Shown here in pieces: positions 11,163 through 23,100 of a stretch of 64,000 nt of DNA (position 1 is its first letter; each line of letters begins with the position of its first letter). Location of the stretch: contig CAJNDS010002213.1 in NCBI GenBank assembly GCA_905221605.1, forward strand, positions 1,138,934 to 1,202,933, read 5' to 3'. The position numbers and the translations under genes were made by a program. The notes beneath the pieces were generated by a model. It did not search any database and was not told the origin of the DNA. It saw nothing but the letters and a program-made list of their open reading frames with translations. Origin of the DNA: Symbiodinium natans (taxonomy: Eukaryota > Sar > Dinophyceae > Suessiales > Symbiodiniaceae).

Positions 11163-14100
11163 GTACAAGCAGCCAGAGCAGCTGGAGGAAGGACCCCTGC
11201 AGGCCAGGATGCTTTGGGAAGCTCGCTCACACCACAGGCACGACTAGGATGCCCAGTAGTGCCCTTATTCCCTTGTTTGGGGCTCTAGGTTCCCCTAGAA
11301 ACCCCTTTAAGCAAAAAAGGGCACCCTTTTTAAGCCTAGGTTACTGGGCAACCTAGACGAAACGTCTGAAGGCAGAGAGAGAGAGAATCTCATGCCGCCC
11401 CCCTTCAGGACCCGACAGTAGGCCCAAGAGCATCACATCGGTGTTACGGTGGGGTTTAGGGATAGCGTCTGTAGGAGAACCCTCAACCCTCAACCCTCAA
11501 CCCCTACACCCTAAACCCTAAACCCTAAACCCTAAACCCTAAACCCCTACACCCTAAACCCCTCAACCCTAAACCCTGATCCATGGCTTTGGGCTGAGGG
11601 GGCCGCTCTGGAATTCGGTTAGGTTTTTCTGTGCCGCACTTCGTTTCCCGTGCCTAAGATGTTTCATCCTGTGTAGCCCCGCCGCCCCCCCGTGCCCCGC
11701 CAACCAGAGGGCAACACGCAAGGCGGACTCCCCCGAACCCTAAACCCTAAACCCTAAACCCTAAACCCTAAACCCTAAACCCTAAACCCTAAACCCTAAA
11801 CCCTAAACCCTAAACCCTATGAGGCCCCAAGCCACAAGTGGGCTGACCTCCTGAGCCCAAGGCAGCGTGGCGATGGCGTGGATGGCGTCGTCGGTGTCCT
11901 CACCGGCCTGAAGGAGCATTCCCAACAAGTAGGGTTTAGGGTTTAGGGTTTAGGGTTTAGGGTTTAGGGTTTAGGGTTTAGGGTTTAGGGTTTAGGGTTT
12001 AGGGTTTGGACTAATTCCAGAGACTGGTCGGAGGCTTCCGAAAACGAGGAGCCCGTTATTGAAGGGGGATTCTGGGTATAAAGGGGGGAATTTCCGGATT
12101 TCGGGTTTAAGGTTAAACCCTAAAGCATCTAATCCCTCCCTACTCTGGGCAACTCCCCTCGCACTACGACACCTTGCTTCAGGGATCCCCTCCCCACGAA
12201 AATAGTTGACCAGGAAATTCGTCCAGAACGCCCTCAACCCTAAACCCCAAACCCTCAACCCTCAACCCTTTCGAGCCTCCAACTCCCAGCCTGCCGCGAA
12301 GACACGAGGGCGCGGGGTCCACTACTTGGAGGTTCATGGGTATGAATAAGTAGGGTTGAGGGTTTGTAGGCTTACCCCTATTTTCGGAAACCCTCATATC
12401 CTTATTTCGGGCACTTGTAACCCTAAACCCTAAACCCCAAACACAAACCCCAAACCCTAAACCCTAAACCCGCAACCCGAAACCCTAAACCCCAAACCCT
12501 AAACCCTAAACCCTAAACCCTGCATGCGCTCCGGAGCCTGAGATTCCAGAAAGTGTGGACCGAAGCCTTAGGGTTTAGGGTTTGAGGGTTTAGGGTTCTA
12601 GAGTTTAGGGTTTAGGGTTGTGAGGTTTACGGGGTTTAGGGGGTTTAGGGGGTTTAGGGGGTTTAGGGGGTTTAGGGGGTTTAGGGGGTTTAGGGGGTTT
12701 AGGGGGTTTAGGGGGTTTAGGGGGTTTAGGGGGTTTAGGGGGTTTAGGGGGTTTAGGGGGTTTAGGGGGTTTAGGGGGTTTAGGGGGTTTGGGGGGTTTA
12801 GGGGGTTTAGGGGGTTTAGGGGGTTTCGGCACTCCAATGCAATCCCTAAACCCCAAACCCCAAGCCCCAAGCCCTAAACCCCCAACCCTAAACCCTAAAC
12901 CCTAAACCCTAAACCCTAAACCCTAAACCCCTTCGTAGGACGACTTCTCCCAAGAGCTGACACAGCTGGAGGCCGACGAGGCCATATCTTGGACCGTAGA
13001 CACCTAGAACGTCCCAATCCGGCTGGTGGTCTTGGAACGATATGGTTTAGGGTTTAGGGTTTAGGGTTTAGAGTTTAGGGTTTAGGGATTGCGAAGTAGG
13101 AGTTTCACCTCATGTAAGGAATGTTCCTGAACCAGAGGGCTGTTGGAAGTTCTGGGGCAGCTTTAGCTCTAAGCTCAGACGTTTGCTGGGGGGCCTCAGA
13201 CATGGGAGGTTCTGAAGACATGGAGGTCTCCCATGACTGCACCTAAACCCTAAACCCTAAACCCTAAACCCTAAACCCTAAACCCTAAACCCTAAACCCT
13301 AAACCCTAAACCCTAAACCCTAAACCCTAAACCCTAAACCCTAAGTACAGTAAGGTTTAGGGTCAAGCGTTTAGGTGTACAAGAATGAAAGGTCCTCCTT
13401 TGACTGTACCCTCAGTACAGTATAGGGCTTAGGGTTAAGAGTCTTGGCATTCATCCCCGGGAGCACTACTTAGGGTTTCGGGTTTAGGGTAAGAGTTTAG
13501 GGTTTAGGGTTTAGGGTTTAGGGTTTGGGGTTTAGGGTTTAGGGTTTAGGGTTTAGGCCCCCCACCCCCCCCACAGAATCAGCGGCTAAGTAAGTGAAAG
13601 GGTGCATGTTCCTTTCTTCTTGGCTGCCTTAGGTTCAAAACCTCGCGGGACCCCAAACACCATGCCCTGAGGCCTAGGCCCCAAACCCCTGAAGACTCCA
13701 AATTTCCTCAGAGCCCTAAACGCTAAACCCAAAACCCTCCGTAAACTCAAATTTCTTCAGAACCCCAAAGCTTGGAGACTCCGTCAGTCCCCCCAAAAGG
13801 TCGCCTCCGTGAAGTCGTACGAGGAGCTAGCAGCAGCCAAGACGGCTGAGATCAAGGCTGGTACTTCGCCCGCGTTTAGGGTTTCGGGTTTAGGGTTTTA
13901 GGGTTTAGGGTTAGGGGTTTTAGGGTTTTAGGGTTTGGGGTTTAGGGTTTTAGGGTTTTAGGGCTTAGGGTTTAGGGTTTAGCTTTCCGTAAAGTGTTAG
14001 GGCCTCATAAGGTTTTAGGGTTTATGGCTTAGGGCTTGACAAGGTTGAGGCCTTCAGGGGCTCAGTGGCCGTTATGGGGGTTTAGGCTAAGGGGCCGGCG

Positions 14101-17100
14101 GTTTCATGAGTTTGCAGGTTGAGGAAGTCAGGGTTGGCAGGTGGGCTCAAGGTTTTGAGTGTTGGTCTGAGGTCCGGCGCTCTAGGGGTGAATCTTAATC
14201 CCCAAACCCTACACCCTAAACCCTAAGTACCAGCCAAGGTACCACGCAGATCGAGGCCAAGAAGGAGGAGCGTGCGAGCACCAACGAGGACTGGGTCGAG
14301 GGCTGCCATGTTTAGGGCTTGGGGTTCTAGGGTTCAGGGTGTAGGGTTTAGGGTTTAACTTAGGGTTTTAGGGTTTAGGGTTTAGGACCTAGAGTTCTAG
14401 GGTTTAGGGTGTAGGGCCTCTGGGTTTGGGGCTTAGGAACTAGGAGTTAGTGCCTAAGGCTACTTAGAATATAGGTTGTGGGAAGGGGTGTCTGATTCCG
14501 AAGGTTCTTTCTCTCTTTGTTTGTTTGTAAGGGTTAGCTTAAGGTAATAAGTCAAACAAGGCCACTATAGTTGTAATTACCTTATATATGGATCGTTTCA
14601 TGTTTTGAAGATCTTCAGCGCATCCTAGTTACCCGCTACAAAAAACCCTCGGACGAATCTGGAAGAGAAGCACAGCGCCAAAACCCTTCTGCCAAGGGCT
14701 CTAAGTTCTTGGCCGAAAGAAAGCCCTTAATAGAAGAGACCCTTAATCTTGTTCCCCTACATAACCCCTACATACACCTCATCTAGTTCCTATGTACCTC
14801 AGTAGCCCTTTTGCAGCCCCTAAGGTCTTTCATAAGGGTCCGTCCATTAGTCTCTTGAGGGACGAGTGCAGGAGCGCGCCATCAAGAAGCGACTCGGCAA
14901 GAATTTGGATTCCAGGCCCAGTTCAGGTGGGGGTAGTTTCCGCCCTCCTGTAACCTTCACTTGGAGCTTATCGTACCCTCAACACGATTGTAACTCTAGT
15001 TGCCACGCCATACTTCGAACCCTACTTATAAATCCCATGAACCTTCAAGTAGAACCCTAAACCCTAAACCCTAAACCCTAAACCCTGAACCCTGAACCCT
15101 GAACCCTGAACCCTAAAATCGCCCCCAAGCCTTACAAACCTCTTCCTGAAGTTGTGCTCAGCCCAGGCCTTGAGAGTCCTCAACAGTGGGCCCTTAAATC
15201 CTAAAGCCTGAGCATCCGATTAACAACCTTTAAAGGGTTTAGGGTTTAGGGTTTAGGGTTTAGGGTTTAGGGCTTAGGGTTTAGGATTGGGTTTAGGTTT
15301 TAGGGGTTTAGGGCTCTAAGCCGTGCATAATCTGTTCAAACCTTTAAATCCCCTGACACTGACCCTGAAAACCCCTGCATCATGTAGAGAATGCAAAGCA
15401 GGAGATCCTTCAATGTCTAGTTTCTCAGAGCTCCAAACCCTAAACCCTAAACCCTAAACCCTAAACCCTAAACCCTAAACCCTAAACCCTTAACCCTTAA
15501 CCCTTAACCCTTAACCCTAAACCCCTAAACCCCTAAACCCCTAAACCCCTAAACCCCTAAACCCCTAAACCCTAAAACCCTAAAACCCTAAACCCTAAAC
15601 CCTAAACCCTAAGCCTTTAACCCTGAAGAATGCAGGCAGGAGATCAAGGACACCGAAGGCATCTTCGGGTCCGACCTGTCTTTCGTCGGCGAGGCTTTAG
15701 GGGGCTTTCGGTTTAGGGTTTAGGGTTTAGGGTCTAGGGTTTAGGGTTTAGGGTTTGGCGTAAATCTGAACCCTAAACCCTGACCCGGAACCCTAAAAAC
15801 ACTGGAGTGGCTTAGAGTTTTGGGAGTTTGGCTTAGGAGTTAGGGGGTTCAAGGGTAACCGTTTTTTTTTTTTTTGGGGGGGGGGGCAAGTATATTCTAC
15901 AACTACTTTTCAACAAGACTCACGAACCTTCGTGTCGGGCTTAAGGATTTCCGAAGCATATCCAGGGAAGGGGGGGATTTGGCATTGGGGTTTCTTGTTT
16001 TGTGACAGTTTCGGGTTGTGGGTTTCAAGAAGCCCTGAACCCTAAACCCTGAACCCTAACAGTCTGTAGAGTGTTGAACCCAAGGCTTTACTAAACCCTA
16101 GACCCTAAATCAAACTCGGAACTTGAAATCAGCTCGGCGCAGTTTAGGATGTTGTTGGCCAGCTTCATCAAAGTCTACAGGGTTTCCAGGTTTGTGTGTG
16201 TTTTTTTTGGTCTTGAGGGTTTTGAGGGATTTTGTGGCTTAGCAGAAAACAATCAGCCTGCAGGTCAAGAAGCAGTGCGCCGAAATGGACGCCCAGTGGG
16301 ATGAGCGACAGAAGACGCGCGGCGAGGTAACTCGGCATCGGGTGTTTGGGGTTTGCTTTGGGGCTTTGGGGCTTTAGGGCTTAGGGTTAAGGGTTTGGGT
16401 TTAGGCATCGGGTGTTTGGGGGCTTAGGGCTTAGGGTTGGGGGTTTAGGGCCTCGGGTTTGGGGCTGAGGGTTTAGGGTTTAGCTTAGGGGTTAGGGTGC
16501 AGAGCTTGGGGTGGTGGAGCGGTGGACTGGGGTTGGGAGGAGGTGGAGGAGGTTCTGTGAATTAGCGCTGCTCTTTTCGGTGTTCTTGAATCTGGGGTTC
16601 TTGTCTAGCCAGGGCGTTTCGAGGTCTGGGGGCTTAGCACCCTAAACTCTAAACCCCAAACCCTAAACCCTAAACCCCTAAACTCCTAAACTCCTAAACC
16701 CGTAACCCAAAAACCCCAAAAACCCCAAAACCCCTAAACCCCTAAACCCCTAAACCCTAACCCCCTCCCTGGATGGTTGAATCTGGAACTAGGTAGAGTG
16801 CTTTCCTGGTTGGGCTCTCCATTCCGCTTCTACGTACCAATGTCAGTGCGCTGCACATCCTAATTCAGACCCTAAACCCTAAACCCTAACCCTAAACCCT
16901 AAACCCTAAACCCTAAACCCTAAACCCTAAACCCTAAACTCTACACGCTTTAGGGGCGTCTCCTTGCCCCAGGAATCGCAGGCGATCTCCAAGGCGATTG
17001 AGATCTTGGACGCGGATGAGGTGCCTACTTTTGGGGGTTTAGGGTTTAGGGCCTGGGGTTTAGGGTTTAGGGTTTCGGGCTTAGGGCTTGGGGTTTAGGG

Positions 17101-20100
17101 TTTAGGCTGGTCAGAGCTTTGTCCTCGAACTTGCGCGCAGCAGCACAAGAAGTGGTCTTCGCCTCATGGTTGACTGTAGGTGCGGAATCCAATCTCTCCC
17201 TGTACATCCGACGTTTCCCATGCCGCTGGCATCTCATACGACTGGCAAACCCCTAAGTGCAACTAACACCAGACCATTCCCCAAACCACAACCCTCTAAG
17301 GAAGCCAAGGTTTAGGGTTTAGGGTTCAGCGTTCAGGGTTTAGGCTTTAGGGTTTAGGCTTCAGGGTTTAGGGTTTAGGGTTCAGGGTTCGGGGGTTAGG
17401 GTGATAGTGCACCCCGCAAGTACAAAGTGAAACCCCGCGTTGAGAATTCCTCTAGACCTCCCCGTCGGCCCTTTCTTTTCCTTCTACAGGTGTGAGGCTC
17501 CTCGTTAGTTTAGGCCTGAAGCCTAAACCCTTTGTTTTCCTAGGTGGCTTGGGGGCTTATGGGGCTTTTGGGTGTTTGTTCGGGCTTCTGGGGCTTCTCG
17601 GACTTTGTGGGGATCAACAAGTCTTATTGGGGATTAGATATCAGCAGAAGGGGGAAGGGGAGATAGGAGCCTTAAACTCAAACCCTAAACCCCTAAACCC
17701 CCAACCCCTAAACCCCCAGCCTGAACCCTAAACACGAAACGCCCTAAATCCTAAACCCTAAAGCCTAAACCCTAAACCCTAAACCCTAAACCCTAAACCC
17801 TGAACGGGCCGACTCCCCCGGGGTTCTGGGCCATCTCCAGAGGCGCACGCCAACTTCGAGAAGTCCTTCGCGACCTCCTTCCTCCAGGCGCCCCCGCGAA
17901 GCCTGTATAGGTTTAGGGTTGAGGGTTTAGGGTTTAGGGCTTAGGGTTTAGGGCATTAGGGTTTAGGGGGTTTAGGGTTTAGGGTCTAGGGTTTAGGGTC
18001 TAGGGTTTAGGGCGTAGGGTTTAGGGTTTAGGGGGTTTAGGGCTTAGGGTTTACGGCTTAGGGTTTAGGGGGTTTAGGGTATAGGGTGTTGGATTCAAGA
18101 TCAAAACCGTAGACTCCGAACCGCTGAACCCTTGAGCCGTAAACCCCAAACCCCAAAAAGCAAAAGCCCTTAAGACACAAGCCCCTAAAGCCTGGAACCA
18201 CAACACACACCACCTCCAGATGACATTTTTTCGGGTTTAGGGTTCAGGATGTACCTTGCTGGTTGCTTAAAACCTAAACCCTATCAACTACTCCACGCCA
18301 GCGAACCGTGCAGTCCGTCCAGAGGAATCCGCTGTCAACGATCGCGCCTCAAGGGCTGCAGAGGCTGCGAATTCGAGGGCTTCAGTCCGGCGTTGGCTCC
18401 GCCCTCCATCCCCTACCCCCCCCTAAGGTTTAGGGTTTAGGGTTTAGGGTTTAGGGTTTAGGGTTTAGGGCTACTCCCCCTAGATTTCCCCCTTAAATAA
18501 CCTTAATGAGGCTTAAGTCGTCCCGAGATAGCCTTAGTTATCGGGGGAACCCAAGGGGGTGCCTGTCTAATCAATTCGGATGACTAGCACAAGAAGGAGC
18601 ATATTGGCATTCATTTCGGCTTCCTTGTAGTACGTAGGGTTTAGGTGTTGCAGCGTGATTAGGCTTTGGAGTTTGGGATTAGGCTTTAGGGTCTGCACTC
18701 TTAAAAATTGAGCTTCGTCAGTATAAACCCTAAACCCTCTAAACCCTACGCAATTTGGCAGGTTTAAGCTGTCTTCGGAGATGTGTCAATGAGTTTTGAC
18801 GGTGATTGCAGTGGCCTTGCCGTGACGTCCCTTGAAGGTCTCCTCCCCTCCTGAAGAAGCGTTTTCTTCAAGAGGGCCCTGGGGGGCCCTTTGGGGTTTA
18901 GGGTTTAGGGTTCAGGGTTTAGGGTTTAGGGTTTAGGGTGTCCAGGTCCTGGCTGCGGCTGGCCGCAAGGATCCACGTATGGCGGCCCTGGCGACGCAGG
19001 CAGCAAGTGCGTGGTCGGATTCAGGGTTGAAAACCAAGGAACCCTAAACCCTAAACCCTAAACTCTAAACCCTAAAAACCCTAAACCCTATAAACCCTAA
19101 AGCCTAAACCCAAACCCTAAACCCTAAACCCTAAACCCAAACCCTAAACCTTTAAACCCTAAACCCTAAACCCTAAACCTAAACCCTAAACCCTCAACCC
19201 TAAACCCTAAACCCTGAACCCTAAACCCTAAAAGCCCTAAACCCTGACCCTAAACCCTAAACCCTAAACCCTATTTGAATCCTAATGAAGCCCTTGAGAC
19301 CCTAGACCCTAGACCCTAAACCTTGCGAAGTCCCAAGCCCGGAATTTTTTAAACGCAGACCCTGAAGTTCCCTGAAGCCCACAGAGTCACGAGAGGGGAT
19401 CCAAGACCTCATTCTCAGGAGAGTCAAGCCCATCATGGTGCTGGGCCACGGGGGTAGCTTCATTCACCTTCAAAGTGGAGTCCCTGCTTAGCAGCCTTGA
19501 CTTGGAAGCTGTCAACCTCAGAGCTTACGGCGCGAGGGTCATCTCGATGACCACTGACCCTGGGGCCGAGTTTAAAGCAGCCATGGTGCCAGCCGCGGCA
19601 AGTGACACTTCGACTTGATAAGGCCATAAAGGACATGGGCCCAGTGTTCATGCGCCAGTGGCCTTCTGCTGTGCATGGATGGTGGCCTGGTTGTCCATAG
19701 GTACTGCGCCTACCTCGTAGACACGAGCTGCGAGTCTGACTATAGGGGCCTCAATACTTAGTATAGGCTGATAATTATAAAGGAACCATAAGGGACAACT
19801 GTTAGTACTTATTCCGACCCCTATATCGCATCATTCGCTTTGGGTGTTCAGAGTTTAGGGTTCAAACATGGGCATTCTCGGACCTTGAGCCCGAAATCTT
19901 GAACTCGCCTGCTCAAGCCTCGAATTCTACTCATTGGGTCCTTCAGGCCCTAAACCCGAAACCCCTAAACCTAAACTTAGTGGTCCCTGAACTCTAAACC
20001 CTACACCCAAAAACTCCCCAGTCCCTGTAAGCTTCCCGAAGGATCTCACTGGGTTCAGTAGTTCAGGGCTGTGGGTGGCGCCCTCCCTTAGAGACTTAGA

Positions 20101-23100
20101 GATCCTACAAGTTGACCCTAAACTCCAAGTAAGCTCTAAAGTATGTAAACCTCAATGCAGCCTTGACCAGTCTAAATCTCCGCAGCATCCGCGTGGCACT
20201 TTTTTTGGGTTTCTTTAAGCTCCTGGGGAAGAGAGTCTTTAGGGTTTGGGGTTTAGTAGGGTTTAGGGTTAATATCAACAGCGAACAAGCGTTTTTTGTC
20301 AAGGCTTTAAAGACCCAGAGTAGGCCCCTCTTCCCGTTTTGTGGGGCTTAGGCGCCTTTATAAACCCGTCTAAACTTTAAACCAGAAGGGGCACCCTTGA
20401 AAAACCCTACACCCGGAACCCGAAACTTCAACCCTAAACCCCATGAACCCTAAAGCCTGGTTTAAGGTGCAGGGCAAGCCGACCCTCGAACTGGCAGTCG
20501 CGCAGTTCGGGTTTAGGGATTAGGGTTTCGGGTTCAGGGTTATTTAGGGTTTAGGGCTTGGGCGTTGTGGGACATAGCTTGGGATGTTCCTCCTTATACT
20601 AACACTCCTTATTAATAGGGATTGTAATGGGGGGGGGGTACGATAATCCCTACTAAGGACTGTTAGCGTAAGGGGGAACATCCCAAGACAGTTCGAGGAC
20701 GCCTAAGTGCCTCACGTACGTAAACCTAAACCCTAAACCCTAAACCCTAAACCCTAAACCCTAAACCCTAAACCCTAAACGGCTTTTGAAATTGAGGGGA
20801 TCTCGCGTGCGTTTCCCGGGATGCTTGCGCAGATGAAGCTGGACAAGTTCGTGAAGGTGAAGAAAGCCATGGATGACATGGTGTGCCTTGGTTCAAGATG
20901 TCCTAAAGCCTGTAAACCCTAAAACCCTAAACTTAATATGCTCCTCAAGCTTGCGCTGCGGTGCACACTTGAGAATCCCCAAACACTGGAACCCTCGACC
21001 CTCGAAGCCAGCTGTAGCCCTGCACCCCCTAAACCCTAAACCCTCATTAGAAGAGCCAACCCTACACCCACAAAAGAACCCTGAACCCTCTACACCCTGA
21101 ACCCTAAGCCCTAAACCCTTGAAACATCTTTGATCTTCGCACCCCTCTATGGGCGGACCCTGACCAGGTTTGCCCTCCAGAAGGAGCAGGAGGACGAGGT
21201 GAAGCAGAAGGACTTCTGCTCCACGGCTACACAGAGAGGGTTTACGGTTTAGGGTTTAGGGTTTGCTGCAAATGGGCGTAGATGCTGAGAAGGTTAGGAT
21301 GCAGCAGCGGCTCGAATGCTTCGTCAGGTGCGAAGAGCAGCTCTGGCCCGATTGTGGAGGGCCATCTAATACTTTTCTCCCACCCCACGCCGTCCGAGGC
21401 GGCAAAACCACCCAAACCTTTTCCTTTTAGGGTTTAGGCCTAAACTCATGACAATCGCTTACTTTCCAAAAAAGCCTTTCCGTCACCGATGGCCACTCAG
21501 CTAAGGGAAAGGTTTGAGGCTGTCCCGGCTCGTTTGTAGCACGGGTTGCAGCTGCAGAGACAAGGAGAGGTACAAGAGGGTTTGAGGCAGAGAGGGCAGG
21601 ACGGGTGGGGGGACCAGCCTGAGGCCCCTGGTCCTGGGGTACCCCCCCCCAAGGTTCCTTGAAAGCTGTACAGGGCCCATCACGGGCGCTACCGACCTCC
21701 GAGCGGCAGGAGGCGGGCAAGCGACCTGGGTCGACTTTCGCCATAGAGGTCGAAAGGGCTTAAGCGCCGCCCCCCCTCTGTAGGCTGGCGGCCTGGGCCC
21801 TGAGTTTAGGGAAGCCCAACGGAAGAAGTGGACCCAGAGAATTTCCTTCTGAAGCTTTCTGAAAGCAATGCAGGCAAGAAAGAAGAAGGGAAGCAGACCT
21901 AACAGGGTCGGCTTGTAGGTAACCTTTAGCCCCAGAAGTAAAAGGAAAAGGGACCCTCCACAAACGGAGCCCAAGTCTAGAAGCAGCCCGAACACGGGTA
22001 AAAACCTCAACTTCCTCCATGTAGCCGTCCTATCCCCGAGGTGTGGAGGAGTTCCGGGAGAACAAGCTGAAGACGGAAGACAAGACGCGCTTGAAAGACA
22101 CGCTGGTGGCCAAGGACCGGGCCGGGATTGGGTCAGGGTCTAAGGTTCTTGCTTGGGACCTTCACTCTTCAAACGCCAGCATGTAACGCAGACCATAAGC
22201 CGGCCTAAACCCCAACCGCAGGCCTAGCGGGCCCCTGATAGCCAGGTAGTTGTAGACAGTACCTCCGCCCTGTTTGTATCCAACTACCCATGAATGCCAG
22301 GACCCTCCGTAGGTGGGACTGGGATTAGAAGTTGGGCAAGTAGAACATTCTACTTCTATCTACCCATGAACCTCGTGCTGGGCATCGAATCAGCAGGAGA
22401 ATGCCATCGACATCGAGACTCCCAAGACCGAGCAGGAGACCTCCGATGTTCGCGCGCCGGGCGGATTTCAGGCTTTTCAGGCTTCGGGATTCAGGGCTCC
22501 TGGAGGAATCCTGAAGCCCCCTAAGGCATACATTCTGAATTACTCAACCTCAAACCCTAAACCCTGACCCCTAATTAGACCCTAAACCCTAAACCCTCAA
22601 CCCTAAACCCTAAACCCCAAACCCCCTTACCAAACCCTACACTACACTTCCCCTACTAGGCCCTGCCTCCCTCTCCACACGAGGAGACCTACGAGGGCGA
22701 GGTGGCCGAGATGCAGAAACAGCTGCTGCTCGCGGGCCGCCGGGTTGAAGAGAGGGTTGTTTCAGGGCTGATGGGGTTTAGGGTTTAGGGTTTAGGGTTT
22801 AGGGTTAGCCTTCAGAGGGCTTCGAAGTTCAGAGGGTTGTTGGGTTTGGAAGTGGCGGCGGCTGACTCTGAGTTCTCTTCGGCTGTGGCTGTCAATGGCT
22901 TCTAGGCTTAAGCTCTGACCCATATAAACACACAGACATATCTACTCTGACCCATATAAACACACAGACATATCTATACATATATATATATATATGTATA
23001 TATGTAATAAAATTCTGATATCTCTTATTGATGTCATTTTTTAAAGCCTATTTGATGTGATGTGCGATACATGTTGTGTTATATGGTTATGTTAAGACCT

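Noticed and set aside
12598-12877. Repeat ORFs (FRG)n, (NPL)n and (PPK)n.
   Set aside because: Produced by the 9-base TTTAGGGGG array in every frame.
21427-22020. Three overlapping reverse-strand ORFs up to 169 codons.
   Set aside because: They lie in an intron of a + strand gene, overlap in different frames and show no domain or splice support.
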